Positions 17,032 to 26,146 are shown, counted from the first letter of the stretch. The stretch is 64,000 nt of DNA from Alphaproteobacteria bacterium (GCA_030065235.1 JASJDC010000002.1:62001-126000); one strand, 5' to 3'. Notes: generated by a model from the sequence alone, not told the origin. Numbers and translations: made by a program.

Positions 17032-20000
17032 ATGGATCTGATCCGCATTGCGATTGAACGGCCGGTGGCGGTCATCGCGGCCGTTCTGATGGCGGTCATG
17101 TTCGGCGTGGTCGCCATGAACACGATCCCGATCCAACTCGCCCCCGATGTGCGCAAGCCGATTATCAATATCAGTACGGATTGGTTCGGCGCCGCCCCGG
17201 CGGAGATCGAACGCGAAATCATCAATGAGCAGGAAGAGGTGCTGCAAGGCCTCGAAAACCTCGAGAAGATGACCGCCAGCGCCCGCAGCAACAGCGGCGA
17301 GGTAACGCTGGAATTCGCCATCGGCACGGATATGAGCCGGGCGCTGCTGCTGACTGCGAACCGCTTGGACCGGGTCGGCAGCTATCCTGAAGAAGCGAAC
17401 GAGCCCGAGCTCAGCACGTCGGCCAGCGAAGACAACCCGATCGCCTGGTTCCGAATCTTCCCGGCCGAGGGCAATGATCGCTCGATCCATGAATATGGCG
17501 ACTTTGTCGAGGATGTGGTCCAGGAGCGTTTCAAGCGCGTGCCGGGCGTCGCCGACGTCAATGTTTTCGGCGGCGGGCCGCGCGAGCTTCATGTCACGGT
17601 CGATCCGGAACTGATGGCGCAATACGGCCTGACCGTGCCGGATGTCGCCGACACGATGCGGCGCGCGAACGCGTCGGTCACCGGCGGCGATGTCGAGGAA
17701 GGCAAGCGCCGCTACGTCGTCCGGACCGAAAACGACTTCACCCGGCCCGAACAGGTCGCCGAAGTGGTGCTGCGCAGTTGGAGCGATCCTGAGACCGGGC
17801 GCGTCAGCCGGGTCACGGTCGGCGATATCGGGACCGTGGAATTCGGCTATCGCGCGGCCACGGCGTCGATCCGGGCCAACGGCGACGATGCGATCGCCAT
17901 GAACGCCACCCGCGAGGCGGGCGCCAACGTTATCGAAGTGATGAAGGGCGTGCGTGAAGCGGTCGAGGAGTTGAACGCTTTCGAACTGCCGCGCGCGCAG
18001 CTTGAAATGGTCCAGGTCTATGACGAGACCATTTACATCAACTCCGCCATTGATCTGGTGATCCAGAATATCTGGGTCGGGGGCGTGCTCGCGGCGGTGA
18101 TCCTGATGGTCTTCCTGCGGTCGGTGCGGGCGACCTTGGTGATCGCGCTGGCGATTCCAGTCTCGGTGATCGCGTCTTTTGTCGCAATGGCGGCGCTGGG
18201 CCGGTCCCTTAACGTCGTCAGTCTGGCGGGGATCGCCTTCGCCGTCGGCATGGTGGTCGACGCCGCGATCGTGGTCTTGGAGAATATCTATCGTCTGCGC
18301 CAGTCGGGCATGCCGACCGCGCGCGCCGCTTATGAGGGCGCCCGTCAGGTCTGGGGCGCGATTTTCGTCTCGGCGCTGACGACCGTGATGGTGTTTATCC
18401 CGATCCTGATCATGGAGCAGGAAATCGGTCAGTTGTTCCGTGATATCGCGGTCGCTATTTCGGTCTCGGTTCTGTTGTCTCTGTTGGTTTCCGTCACGGT
18501 GATTCCAGCCTTGTCGAACTGGCTTTTGGCCTCGCAAGGCGTCAAGGGCGCCAAGAAGGTGGCCGACTATTTCCCGTTCAACATCATCGCGCTTGTTTAC
18601 AATCGGACGCTCGGGGCCGTTTTTGGCGCCTTCGGACGGGCCTTTCACCGGACAGTGGTCGGTCTCACCAAGGCCGTCGTCGCCAGCCGTGCGCTGGCGC
18701 TGGCGATTGTCGTCTCGGTGACCGCCGCCGCTAGCTTCGTCAGCTATACGATGCTGCCCGAGGAGGAATATCTGCCGGACGGGAACCGAAATCTTGTCTT
18801 CGGCGTGCTCTTCCCGCCGCCCGGCTATAATCTGGAGACCATGCGCCGGATCGCCTTGGAGGTCGAGGGCCGCGTCAAACCGCTGTTCGCAACCGAATCC
18901 GGGCCGGAGCCGGACGCGGAAGGCCGGCCGAAATTCGAGAATTTCTTCTTTGTCGCAACTCAGAGCCGGACATTTATGGGGGCCAGCGCCGTGGATCCGC
19001 TGCGCGCCGGCGATCTGACTCCGGTGCTGCAACAAGCTCTGTTCGGCGAGCCGGGCACGTTCGGCTTTTTCCGCCAGACCTCTTTGTTTGGGCGCGGCGT
19101 TGGAGGCTCGCGGTCAGTCGATATCGATATTTCCGGTCCTGAATTGGAGCCGGTGATCGGCGTCGCGCAGCAGGCTTTCGGCATGATCGGCCAGCTCTTC
19201 CCGCGGAACGAGGGCAATCAGATTCGGCCGCTGCCCGCCTTGACGCTGGGTTCGCCGGAAGTGCGCGTCGAGCCGGACCCGGTGGCGCTGTCGGACAACG
19301 GCTTGAGCGCCCGCGATCTGGGGCTGACCGTCGACGCCTTCAATGACGGATTGCGGGTCGATGAGTTGAATATCGATAACGGTCTCATCGACCTGATGCT
19401 GCGCGGGCCGGAACTGAATGTGACCGAAACGCAGGGTATTGGCGCTTTGCCGGTGGTGACGCGCTCGGGCACGATCGTGCCGGTCGACAGTCTGGCGGAT
19501 GTGAAAGTCACCGCCGGGCCGACCCAGATCCGCCATGTCGAGCGCAAACGAACGGTCACCTTGCAGGTCAGTCCGAGCGGCGACATCGCGCTGGGAACCG
19601 CGATCCGGACGCTTCAAGCCGAGGTGCTGGACAAGTTGGACGCTCAGGGCCTGCCGCCCGGTGTGACCATGCGCCTGTCCGGCACGGCGGATAAATTGGA
19701 TGAAGCCAAGGAAGTGATGCAGCTCGACCTGATCATCGCTTTGATCATCGTCTTCCTGGTCATGGCGGTGCTGTTCGAGAGCTTTCTCTATCCGATTATC
19801 ATTATGGTTTCGGTGCCTTTGGCGGCGGCCGGCGGCGTTTTGGGGCTGAATTACCTGCCCGGCGAAGGGCACAAGCTCGACACGCTGACCATGCTCGGCT
19901 TCGTGATTCTGGTCGGAATCGTCGTCAACAACGCGATTCTGATCGTGCATCAGACGCTTTTTCACGTACGCAGCGAAGCGATGGCCGCGAAGGATGCGAT

Positions 20001-20289
20001 TGTCGAAGCCACCAGCAACCGGGTCCGGCCGATCTTCATGTCCACCTTGACCAGCGTGTTCGGGATGCTGCCGTTGGTCCTGTTTCCCGGCGCGGGGTCT
20101 GAGATCTATAAGGGCCTGGGATCGGTGGTGGTCGGCGGTTTGGCGCTGTCGGCGGTGCTGACGCTGGCGATCATCCCGCCCCTGATGTCGCTGATTTCCG
20201 CGCTGATTGACCGCGAGCGCGGTACGGCGGGCGCCGTGATGGCCGACGCGCCGGACCAGACCGTTCCGGTCGGCGGGCCGGCGGAATAG
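17032..20289 (+). CDS. RND-family inner-membrane efflux pump
   Basis: About 1085 residues with the usual 12 membrane helices and two large periplasmic loops. It begins MDLIRIAIERPVAV; NTIPIQLAPDVRKPIINIST and WFGAAPAEIEREI match the HAE1-like group. The helix-4 site reads VGMVVDAAIVVLEN, with D410 aligned to AcrB Asp407 but A411 where AcrB has Asp408; the AcrB Lys940 position is N966 in GIVVNNAIL. The proton relay therefore differs from AcrB. Many alphaproteobacterial pumps of unknown substrate share this NNAIL variant. It pairs with the adaptor just upstream. No regulator is in the operon, though an ArsR gene follows. Confidence 0.93.
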   Translation: MDLIRIAIERPVAVIAAVLMAVMFGVVAMNTIPIQLAPDVRKPIINISTDWFGAAPAEIEREIINEQEEVLQGLENLEKMTASARSNSGEVTLEFAIGTDMSRALLLTANRLDRVGSYPEEANEPELSTSASEDNPIAWFRIFPAEGNDRSIHEYGDFVEDVVQERFKRVPGVADVNVFGGGPRELHVTVDPELMAQYGLTVPDVADTMRRANASVTGGDVEEGKRRYVVRTENDFTRPEQVAEVVLRSWSDPETGRVSRVTVGDIGTVEFGYRAATASIRANGDDAIAMNATREAGANVIEVMKGVREAVEELNAFELPRAQLEMVQVYDETIYINSAIDLVIQNIWVGGVLAAVILMVFLRSVRATLVIALAIPVSVIASFVAMAALGRSLNVVSLAGIAFAVGMVVDAAIVVLENIYRLRQSGMPTARAAYEGARQVWGAIFVSALTTVMVFIPILIMEQEIGQLFRDIAVAISVSVLLSLLVSVTVIPALSNWLLASQGVKGAKKVADYFPFNIIALVYNRTLGAVFGAFGRAFHRTVVGLTKAVVASRALALAIVVSVTAAASFVSYTMLPEEEYLPDGNRNLVFGVLFPPPGYNLETMRRIALEVEGRVKPLFATESGPEPDAEGRPKFENFFFVATQSRTFMGASAVDPLRAGDLTPVLQQALFGEPGTFGFFRQTSLFGRGVGGSRSVDIDISGPELEPVIGVAQQAFGMIGQLFPRNEGNQIRPLPALTLGSPEVRVEPDPVALSDNGLSARDLGLTVDAFNDGLRVDELNIDNGLIDLMLRGPELNVTETQGIGALPVVTRSGTIVPVDSLADVKVTAGPTQIRHVERKRTVTLQVSPSGDIALGTAIRTLQAEVLDKLDAQGLPPGVTMRLSGTADKLDEAKEVMQLDLIIALIIVFLVMAVLFESFLYPIIIMVSVPLAAAGGVLGLNYLPGEGHKLDTLTMLGFVILVGIVVNNAILIVHQTLFHVRSEAMAAKDAIVEATSNRVRPIFMSTLTSVFGMLPLVLFPGAGSEIYKGLGSVVVGGLALSAVLTLAIIPPLMSLISALIDRERGTAGAVMADAPDQTVPVGGPAE

Positions 20290-20357
20290 CCACAGCCGAT
20301 CGGCGAATCGCGCGCGCCTTCATTCAATTTTAGGAAATTATGGCTTAGAGATGCGTT

Positions 20358-20375
20358 GCGCCCGGTGACGGGCGC
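20358..20375 (+). terminator. GC hairpin after the RND operon
   Basis: GCGCCCG-GTGA-CGGGCGC is a perfect 7 bp stem with a GNRA-type tetraloop, 69 bases beyond the pump stop. Only a short T run follows after ten bases, so termination is possible rather than clear. Confidence 0.35.
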
Positions 20376-20509
20376 GGCGGGCTTTACTCTAAGAACGGAG
20401 TCCGTTTATCGTTAATCTACTGATATGGGGCTGTACGTCAGGCAAAATGGGTCCGCCGGTTCAGATAACGCGGTTACGCGGGTATTTGAACGGCCGTCAG
20501 ACGACTCCT

Positions 20510-20537
20510 ATATCGAAGAACAGAGATATGTTATACT
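20510..20537 (+). promoter_or_regulatory. extended -10 promoter with inverted repeat before the ArsR gene
   Basis: TGTTATACT at 20529-20537 is an extended -10 element without a clear -35. An inverted repeat ATATC-N10-GATAT (20510-20514 and 20525-20529) ends against it. This is where an autoregulating ArsR protein would bind. Support is positional only. Confidence 0.35.
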
Positions 20538-20585
20538 CGTTGTAGCGAACAACGGTGCGTCAGAAAGAGTGAAAGGATAGGGGTC

Positions 20586-20921
20586 GTGGCGATCGAAGCT
20601 CTGCAGTCCCGGTTAGAGGAAGTTGTGACTCTGCTGAAAGCGATGGGAAACGACCGCCGCTGTGAAATTCTGATCCGGTTGTCGGATGGCGAACGAGCGG
20701 TTGGCGAGCTGGAGGAGATGGTGGGACTGAGCCAAAGCGCGTTGTCCCAGCATCTGGCGCGCCTGCGTCGGGACGGTCTGGTGAAGACCCGCCGCGATGC
20801 GCAGAAGATCTTCTATTCGATCTCGGATTCCCGGGTGATCGCGATGCTGAATGCGCTGAACGACATGCACAGTGTGGACGAGTCCGACGCGGTCGTACGG
20901 CCTTTTGCGATCCGGGCTTAA
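20586..20921 (+). CDS. ArsR/SmtB-family transcriptional regulator
   Basis: 111 residues. A winged helix-turn-helix: KAMGNDRRCEILIRLSDGERAVGELEEMVGLSQSALSQHLARLRRDGLV then the wing TRRDAQKIFYSI. This is close to the BigR/SqrR/HlyU branch. That branch senses persulfide through two cysteines, but only one Cys (about residue 24) is seen here, and no metal-binding ELCVCDL motif is present. The effector is therefore open. GTG start at 20586 follows GAAAGGATAGGGG. The next gene, 163 bases on, is a DUF2336 protein; the RND pump lies upstream. Confidence 0.9.
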   Translation: MAIEALQSRLEEVVTLLKAMGNDRRCEILIRLSDGERAVGELEEMVGLSQSALSQHLARLRRDGLVKTRRDAQKIFYSISDSRVIAMLNALNDMHSVDESDAVVRPFAIRA

Positions 20922-21084
20922 AACCAGTCTCGCCAGGAGAATGGAAGGGGCCGGCGTCGGCGCGCCGCGCCAGCCGAAAAAGGCCGGGATCAGGCGTCGC
21001 GGCCGTTATCGCTGTTTGGCGGTCATCGACATGGCGGGCCAATGCCTGTTTCCCCTGCGAACGCAACTGTGTTAGAAAAATCTA

Positions 21085-22221
21085 ATGTCCAATAAGATAT
21101 CCCAGGAAGACGTCGCCCGGCTGATGGCCGATCCCTCGGCCGAAAACCGGGCCGATACAGCGCAGAAGGTCGCCAGCCAATTCGGGCGCGGCGAGCTCAG
21201 CCAGTCCGAATCCAAAATGGCGGAGGATATCTTCGAAATCATGGTGCGGGACGCGGAAGTTCGGGTCCGCGAAGCGCTCGCCAAGAACCTGCGCGCGGCG
21301 CCCAACCTGCCGCATGACTTGGCGTTGAAACTGGCCGGTGATATCAGTGATTCTGTGGCGCTGCCGATCATTCAATTCTCGGAAGTGCTGAATGATGAGG
21401 ATCTGATCGCCATTGTGGAGACTCAGTCCTCGGTCCGGCAGGTCGCCGTCGCCGAACGGCCGCAGGTCTCCGAAGCGGTGTCGGACGCGATCGTCGATCA
21501 CGGCTCGCAGGACGCGGTAGTCAGCCTGGTCTCCAACAATGGGGCGGAGATTTCAGAGCAGGCGATGGTCCGGGTCGTTGAGAAACATGGCGATGTCGAG
21601 ACGGTCCAGCGCCCCTTGGTCGAACGCGCCAAACTGCCGGTGACCGTCGCCGAGCGCTTGGTCGCGCGGATTTCCGACGAGCTGAAGGAATATCTGGTCA
21701 CCCATCACGACCTGCCCGAAGAAATGGCCAGCGACCTGATCATGCAGACGCGCGAACGCGCGACGGTCGGGCTGGTATCCGGCGGGGCGAGCGACGATGA
21801 ATTGTTCGAATTGATCCGCCAATTGCGGATCAATGGTCGCCTGACCCCGTCGATCATCCTGCGCGCCTTGTGCCTGGGCGACATGCCGTTCTTCGAAGTG
21901 TCGATGTCGGAACTGGCGAATGTGCCGGTGGCGAATGCGCGCATTCTACTGCATGACGAGGGCGAGTTGGGGTTCAAGTCGATTTACGCCAAGGCCGGTA
22001 TGCCGGACGTGCTTTTTCAGGCCTATCGATCGGCGGTCGACATGAATATCAACGCCGAGCATGAACGGACCGATGACGATCCAGAGATCGTAATGCGCCG
22101 AATGCTGGAGCATATTCTGACCGATCACGAAGATTTGACTGAAGAGTTCGGCGTTGAAAATCTCGATTACCTTCTCGCCAAATTTAATCAGATCGAACGG
22201 CCCGGCCCAACGGCCTCTTAA
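21085..22221 (+). CDS. DUF2336 domain protein
   Basis: 378 residues, all helical and acidic, without signal peptide. The DUF2336 family is found mainly in alphaproteobacteria and folds as HEAT-like repeats. Repeat units are visible as AEVRVREALAKNLRAAPNLPHDLALKLAGD, SSVRQVAVAERPQVSEAVSDAIVDHG and later QRPLVERAKLPVTVAERLVARIS. The C-terminal half ends with IYAKAGMPDVLFQAYRSAVDM. Its molecular role is not known. Its neighbours do not form an obvious operon with it. Confidence 0.85.
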   Translation: MSNKISQEDVARLMADPSAENRADTAQKVASQFGRGELSQSESKMAEDIFEIMVRDAEVRVREALAKNLRAAPNLPHDLALKLAGDISDSVALPIIQFSEVLNDEDLIAIVETQSSVRQVAVAERPQVSEAVSDAIVDHGSQDAVVSLVSNNGAEISEQAMVRVVEKHGDVETVQRPLVERAKLPVTVAERLVARISDELKEYLVTHHDLPEEMASDLIMQTRERATVGLVSGGASDDELFELIRQLRINGRLTPSIILRALCLGDMPFFEVSMSELANVPVANARILLHDEGELGFKSIYAKAGMPDVLFQAYRSAVDMNINAEHERTDDDPEIVMRRMLEHILTDHEDLTEEFGVENLDYLLAKFNQIERPGPTAS

Positions 22222-22243
22222 AGAACTGTATCGCCTCGTAGCG

Positions 22244-22263
22244 TCGTCCCAACGGCGGGACGA
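22244..22263 (+). terminator. possible stem-loop after DUF2336 gene
   Basis: TCGTCCC-AACGGC-GGGACGA forms a 7 bp perfect stem 23 bases after the stop. No T run follows, so it is a weak terminator candidate between two convergent genes. Confidence 0.3.
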
Positions 22264-22313
22264 TCCCTATCTCGGAGCGTACCCGCCCGGCCGCCCGCCT
22301 TGATCCGGGGCGG

Positions 22314-23270
22314 TTAGGCGAGGGGCACGATGGCGCCGCGATGCTGGATCACATGCGCAGCGGTCGCGTGGCCTTGACCTGCCGCCTCGGTCGGCGCCGC
22401 GCCGCGTAGCCGAGCCGCCAGGTACGCCCCGTTAAAACTGTCGCCGGCGGCCGTGGTGTCGACCGGATGGGCGACATGTTCGCCGGGGACCTCGACGCGC
22501 GCGCCGTCCGCTGTCGCGATCAGGCAGGGATCGGCGCCGCAGCGGACGACCGCCTCGCCACAGCCGAACGCGAGGATCGCCGCAGCGATATCGGCCGGTG
22601 TTTCGCCCCAGCCCATCGCCTGCGCGTCTTCGATGCTCGGCAGGGCGATGGTGCAGGCCGACACCGCCTTGCGCATCCAGTCCGCCGCCGCTTCGGGCGA
22701 GTCCCAGAGGCGCGGGCGATAGTTCGTATCGAACGCGACGGCGCCGCCCCGCCGTTTGGCTTCGCCCGCGGCCTCGATCAGCGTGTCGCGTGACGCCGTG
22801 TCGAGGATCGCCAGCGAGATCCCTGAGAAATACAGCATGTCCGCTGAGCGCAGGCGTTCGATCAAGGCCGGCGCAGCGTCATGCCGGAAGATATCGCGCG
22901 CCGGGGCCTCGCTGCGCCAATAGTAGAAGCTGCGTTCGCCCGCCGCGTCGATGCGGATTGCATAAAGGCCCGGTACGCGGCCGGGAAAGGTAAGGACGGC
23001 GTCGGTCGCGACGCCCTCTTCCGCCCAGGCCGAGACCATGTCCTGTGAGAAAGGATCGTCGCCCATGCCGGTTGCGAATGATACGCGCGCCTCGCTCCCC
23101 GCCAACGCCCGGGCCGCATAGACGGACGTGTTCAGTACGTCTCCCCCAAAGGTGCGGCGTACTGAGAAGCCGTGTCCGCCGATACCAGCGCCCGCCGCTC
23201 CCGCCGCGCCCGCCGCGTCGGTCTCGTTCAATTCGATCATGCATTCGCCGACGCAAACGAACGATTTCAT
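22314..23270 (-). CDS. kdgK: 2-keto-3-deoxygluconate kinase (PfkB family)
   Basis: 318 residues. It phosphorylates 2-keto-3-deoxygluconate to KDPG, the substrate of Eda encoded close by. PfkB signatures: FGGDVLNTSVYAARAL (about 41-56), DTNYRPRLWD (181-190, typical for KDG kinases), and DTTAAGDSFNGAYLA with catalytic D277 (271-285). An unusual Gly/Ala-rich insertion lies at residues 19-35. ATG 23270 gives the family N-terminus (FVCVGECMIELN). It is divergent from mgsA with a 127-base shared upstream region. Confidence 0.92.
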   Translation of the reverse strand: MKSFVCVGECMIELNETDAAGAAGAAGAGIGGHGFSVRRTFGGDVLNTSVYAARALAGSEARVSFATGMGDDPFSQDMVSAWAEEGVATDAVLTFPGRVPGLYAIRIDAAGERSFYYWRSEAPARDIFRHDAAPALIERLRSADMLYFSGISLAILDTASRDTLIEAAGEAKRRGGAVAFDTNYRPRLWDSPEAAADWMRKAVSACTIALPSIEDAQAMGWGETPADIAAAILAFGCGEAVVRCGADPCLIATADGARVEVPGEHVAHPVDTTAAGDSFNGAYLAARLRGAAPTEAAGQGHATAAHVIQHRGAIVPLA

Positions 23271-23397
23271 GGTTTTACTCTCCTCATGGCCCGCCCGGCC
23301 TCTGGTCTTTAGACCCGGCCGCGCGGCGGTGGACAATGTTCGGCGCAGGACGTACACCCGGGTCGCCTTCGTTGAAAGCCCAAGCGAGAGTGACCGT

Positions 23398-23880
23398 ATG
23401 TCAGAAGCTTTCCCGGCCGCGCCGGCGGCGGACGCCCCGGTGCGTCCGATCCACCATATCGCCTTGGTGGCGCATGACGCGCGCAAGCGCGAGCTGGTGG
23501 CCTGGATCGGCGCCAATCACCATCGTTTCGTGGGCAAGGCGCTTTACGCCACCGGCACCACCGGCCGGATGATCTCCGAAGCCTATCCCGATCTGACTGT
23601 TACGGCGCTGAAAAGCGGCCCGCTTGGCGGCGACCAGCAGTTGGGCGCGATGATTGCGGGCGGAGAGCTCGACTTGATGATCTTCTTCACCGACCCGATG
23701 ACGCCGATGCCGCATGACGTGGATGTGAAAGCGCTGACACGGCTGTCGACGCTGTACGACATCCCGATGGCCTGCAACACGTCGACCGCCGCCTTCCTGA
23801 TCGCCAGCCCCTTGTTCGAGGCGGGCTATAACCGCGCGGCGCCGGATGTCGGCGATTACGAAACCAGGACCATCAAGTGA
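23398..23880 (+). CDS. mgsA: methylglyoxal synthase
   Basis: 160 residues. It converts dihydroxyacetone phosphate to methylglyoxal and phosphate. Active-site features are intact: ALVAHDARK, ATGTTGRMI, GPLGGDQQ with catalytic D79, IFFTDPMTPMPHDVDVKAL with H106, and IPMACNTSTAAFLI. It lies between kdgK and eda and runs directly into eda (10-base gap), an unusual place for this gene. The bypass may relieve phosphate or triose-phosphate stress when the KDPG route is fast; that is inference. Confidence 0.93.
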   Translation: MSEAFPAAPAADAPVRPIHHIALVAHDARKRELVAWIGANHHRFVGKALYATGTTGRMISEAYPDLTVTALKSGPLGGDQQLGAMIAGGELDLMIFFTDPMTPMPHDVDVKALTRLSTLYDIPMACNTSTAAFLIASPLFEAGYNRAAPDVGDYETRTIK

Positions 23881-23890
23881 GGCTGAGCCC

Positions 23891-24532
23891 GTGACCGATA
23901 TACATACCGCTCGGATCGAACCGTTTCTAACCGCCGCGCCGGTCGTCCCGGTGGTGACGGTCGAGACGCCGACCCAAGGGATCGGTCTGGCGCGGGCCTT
24001 GGTGGCCGGCGGCTTGCCGTCGGTCGAAGTCACGCTGCGCACATCCGGCGCGATGAAAGCCCTGGAGGCCATCGCGCATGAGGTTCCGAAGGCGCGGGTC
24101 GGCGCCGGCACGGTGATGAGCCGGATGCAGGCTGAGGACGCGGTTGCGGCCGGGGCCAAATTCCTGGTCAGTCCCGGAGCGACGGACTCGCTGCTGGCGG
24201 CCTGCGAGGACCTGCCGATCCCGATGCTGCCGGGCGCCGCAACGGCGAGTGAAATTATGCGTCTGCATGAGGCGGGTTATCGCCGGCTGAAATTTTTCCC
24301 GGCCGGCCCCGCCGGCGGCCCGGCCATGCTGAAGGCTTGGGGCCCGCCGATCGCTGACGTGAAATTCTGCCCGACCGGCGGCGTCAGCCTGGACAACGCG
24401 ACCGAGTATCTCAGCCTGCCCAACGTGCTATGTGTCGGCGGCTCTTGGGTGGCGCCGGGCGACGCGGTCTCCGCCGGCGACTGGGCGCGGATCGAGGCGC
24501 TGGCGAAACAAGCCGCTGCGCTGAGCGCTTAG
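23891..24532 (+). CDS. eda: KDPG (2-keto-3-deoxy-6-phosphogluconate) aldolase
   Basis: 213 residues. It cleaves KDPG to pyruvate and glyceraldehyde-3-phosphate (it may also act on 4-hydroxy-2-oxoglutarate). Class I aldolase features: E46 in SVEVTLRT, VGAGTV, FLVSPGATD, LPGAATASEI and the Schiff-base lysine K134 in LKFFPAG. The GTG start at 23891 is 10 bases after the mgsA stop. It shares the pathway with kdgK, divergent, and with the dehydratase downstream. Its stop overlaps that of the next, convergent gene by a few bases. Confidence 0.95.
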   Translation: MTDIHTARIEPFLTAAPVVPVVTVETPTQGIGLARALVAGGLPSVEVTLRTSGAMKALEAIAHEVPKARVGAGTVMSRMQAEDAVAAGAKFLVSPGATDSLLAACEDLPIPMLPGAATASEIMRLHEAGYRRLKFFPAGPAGGPAMLKAWGPPIADVKFCPTGGVSLDNATEYLSLPNVLCVGGSWVAPGDAVSAGDWARIEALAKQAAALSA

Positions 24533-25005
24533 AGCGCGCGGTCGATGCGCGCCATATAGCAGTTGTTGCGCGCCGACCGGACATGGACATAGCGGACGCG
24601 CGCATCGTCCAGGATCGCGCGCGCCGCGTCTTTCACGGCGTCGGTTGGGACAATCTGACCCGTCCCGTAAACGATCCGATCGGTTTCATCGTATCCTTTG
24701 AGTAGGAGCTGTTCCCATGCCAGGAACATGGCGGGTGGGTCTTCGGACGGACGCCATTCGGCGCAGGCGCCGGCATGGACGAAGATCGGTCCCAGCTCGG
24801 CATAGGGATGAAGTGTCGGGAACGGCCGATGCGCGAGGATCAGGTAGTCTTCGCCAGGCTGAATGGGTTGAAGGCAAGCGCGGCATGGCAAATCGCCGCT
24901 TGTCGCATGATGCATCTCCGGCGGAAGGCCGTTGGCGTCCATTTCGCCTCGGCGCCAGGCGTCTACAAGAGAGGGAGACAGGGCGTGAAACTGGATGGCG
25001 GACAT
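24529..25005 (-). CDS. DUF1203 family protein
   Basis: About 158 residues. It matches the DUF1203 pattern: SGDLPCRACLQPIQPGEDYLILAHRPFP, then ELGPIFVHAG, then VRYVHVRSARNNCYMARIDRAL. Two cysteines in PCRAC could bind a metal. The family's role is unknown. It converges on eda and overlaps its stop codon. ATG 25005 lies 41 bases from the divergent ChaN-like gene start, so the two may share a control region. Confidence 0.75.
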   Translation of the reverse strand: MSAIQFHALSPSLVDAWRRGEMDANGLPPEMHHATSGDLPCRACLQPIQPGEDYLILAHRPFPTLHPYAELGPIFVHAGACAEWRPSEDPPAMFLAWEQLLLKGYDETDRIVYGTGQIVPTDAVKDAARAILDDARVRYVHVRSARNNCYMARIDRAL

Positions 25006-25045
25006 GCGTGATTTCCTTTCGATCAACTGGTGCGGTGGCGGCGTG

Positions 25046-26089
25046 ATGCGCCGCGGCCGGCGTCTGTGCGACCCGGTTCTTGCGACGGTCTGCTGCGCCG
25101 CCCTGGCGCTGGGCGTTCTCCTGTCGCCGGTTGGCCGGGCGCAGGCTGAGCCGCCGCCTTGGGCCGAAGAGGGCGCGGCCTGGGAATCCGCGGCGCTGGT
25201 CGAGCACCCGCTGGTCGGGCGCATCTGGGACGCGCGCGCGCGCCGCTTCGTCTCGCCTCAGGAAATGGTCGCCGCGCTGCGCGACAAGCGCATCGTCTTG
25301 CTGGGCGAGAAGCACAACAATCTGGACCATCATCTCGGTCAGGCTTGGCTGCTGCGCGCGCTCGCCGGGCCGGAGGACCGGGCCGTATTCGAGATGATTC
25401 CGGAACGGCTGGAAGCGGCGCTGGCGGACGCCTGGCCAGACGCGCCGCTGACCGAAGACGGTCTCGGCGCGGCCCTCGAATGGGAGCAGCGCGGTTGGTA
25501 CGGCTGGAGCGCCTATCGTCCCTTGTTTGAGGCGCTGTCGGACCGGCGGGCCGTTCCCGCTGCGGGCAATCCGAACAATGAAGACAATCGCGTCCTAGCG
25601 CGCGGCGGTCTGCAGGCGCTGGACGAACAGGCGCAGACCAGGCTGTTGGCGACCGGACTGTTCGATCCGCTCGAGACGGCGTTGGCGGAAGCGCTGAACG
25701 CGGAGGTCATCGCCGGCCATTGCAACATGCTGCCGCCGGAGGCCGCGCCCGGGATCGCCCTGATCCAGCGCTATCGCGACGCCGTGTTGGCCGCGAACCT
25801 CGCCTTGGCGGAACGCGCCGCGCCCGGTCGGGCCTTCCTGATCGCCGGGGCCGGTCATACGCGCCTGGATCGCGGCGCGCCGTGGTATTTGCGGCGCATG
25901 GGCTACGCGCCTGGGAAGATTGCGGCCGTCGCCTGGCGTGAAGTGACCGAGACGATGTCGGAAGATATATTGGTCCAGGACGAAGCGCTGTCGGCGATCA
26001 CCGATTTTATCTGGTTCACGCCCCGGGTCGACACGGTCGATCCGTGCGTGAAATTCCGCGAGCAATTGAAGGCCATGGGCCGAGGCTAG
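25046..26089 (+). CDS. ChaN-like (haem-binding uptake, Tiki-fold) exported protein
   Basis: 347 residues. A signal peptide ends near GRAQA. The core matches PF04187: KRIVLLGEKHNNLDHHLGQAWLLRAL with GEKH near residue 85, MIPERLEAAL, WEQRGWYGWSAYRPLFEAL, and IAGAGHTRLDRGAPWYLRR near the end. Campylobacter ChaN binds haem pairs as an iron-regulated lipoprotein; no lipobox is seen here and no iron genes lie nearby. Its place ahead of the sugar-acid genes may be chance. Confidence 0.82.
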   Translation: MRRGRRLCDPVLATVCCAALALGVLLSPVGRAQAEPPPWAEEGAAWESAALVEHPLVGRIWDARARRFVSPQEMVAALRDKRIVLLGEKHNNLDHHLGQAWLLRALAGPEDRAVFEMIPERLEAALADAWPDAPLTEDGLGAALEWEQRGWYGWSAYRPLFEALSDRRAVPAAGNPNNEDNRVLARGGLQALDEQAQTRLLATGLFDPLETALAEALNAEVIAGHCNMLPPEAAPGIALIQRYRDAVLAANLALAERAAPGRAFLIAGAGHTRLDRGAPWYLRRMGYAPGKIAAVAWREVTETMSEDILVQDEALSAITDFIWFTPRVDTVDPCVKFREQLKAMGRG

Positions 26090-26146
26090 CGCGCGGCGCC
26101 GTCTCCAGGCGGTGGACAACCGCCTTCAACAAGCGTTCGATACCCC

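Noticed and set aside
16996-19035. 679-residue open frame antisense to the RND pump
   Set aside because: Its composition (His/Arg/Asp/Gln-rich) is that of an antisense shadow in high-GC DNA, and the opposite strand encodes a clear pump.
24529-26089. DUF1203 and ChaN-like genes as parts of the sugar-acid pathway
   Set aside because: They lie within the region but neither family has a known role in sugar-acid metabolism, so I treat them as bystanders.
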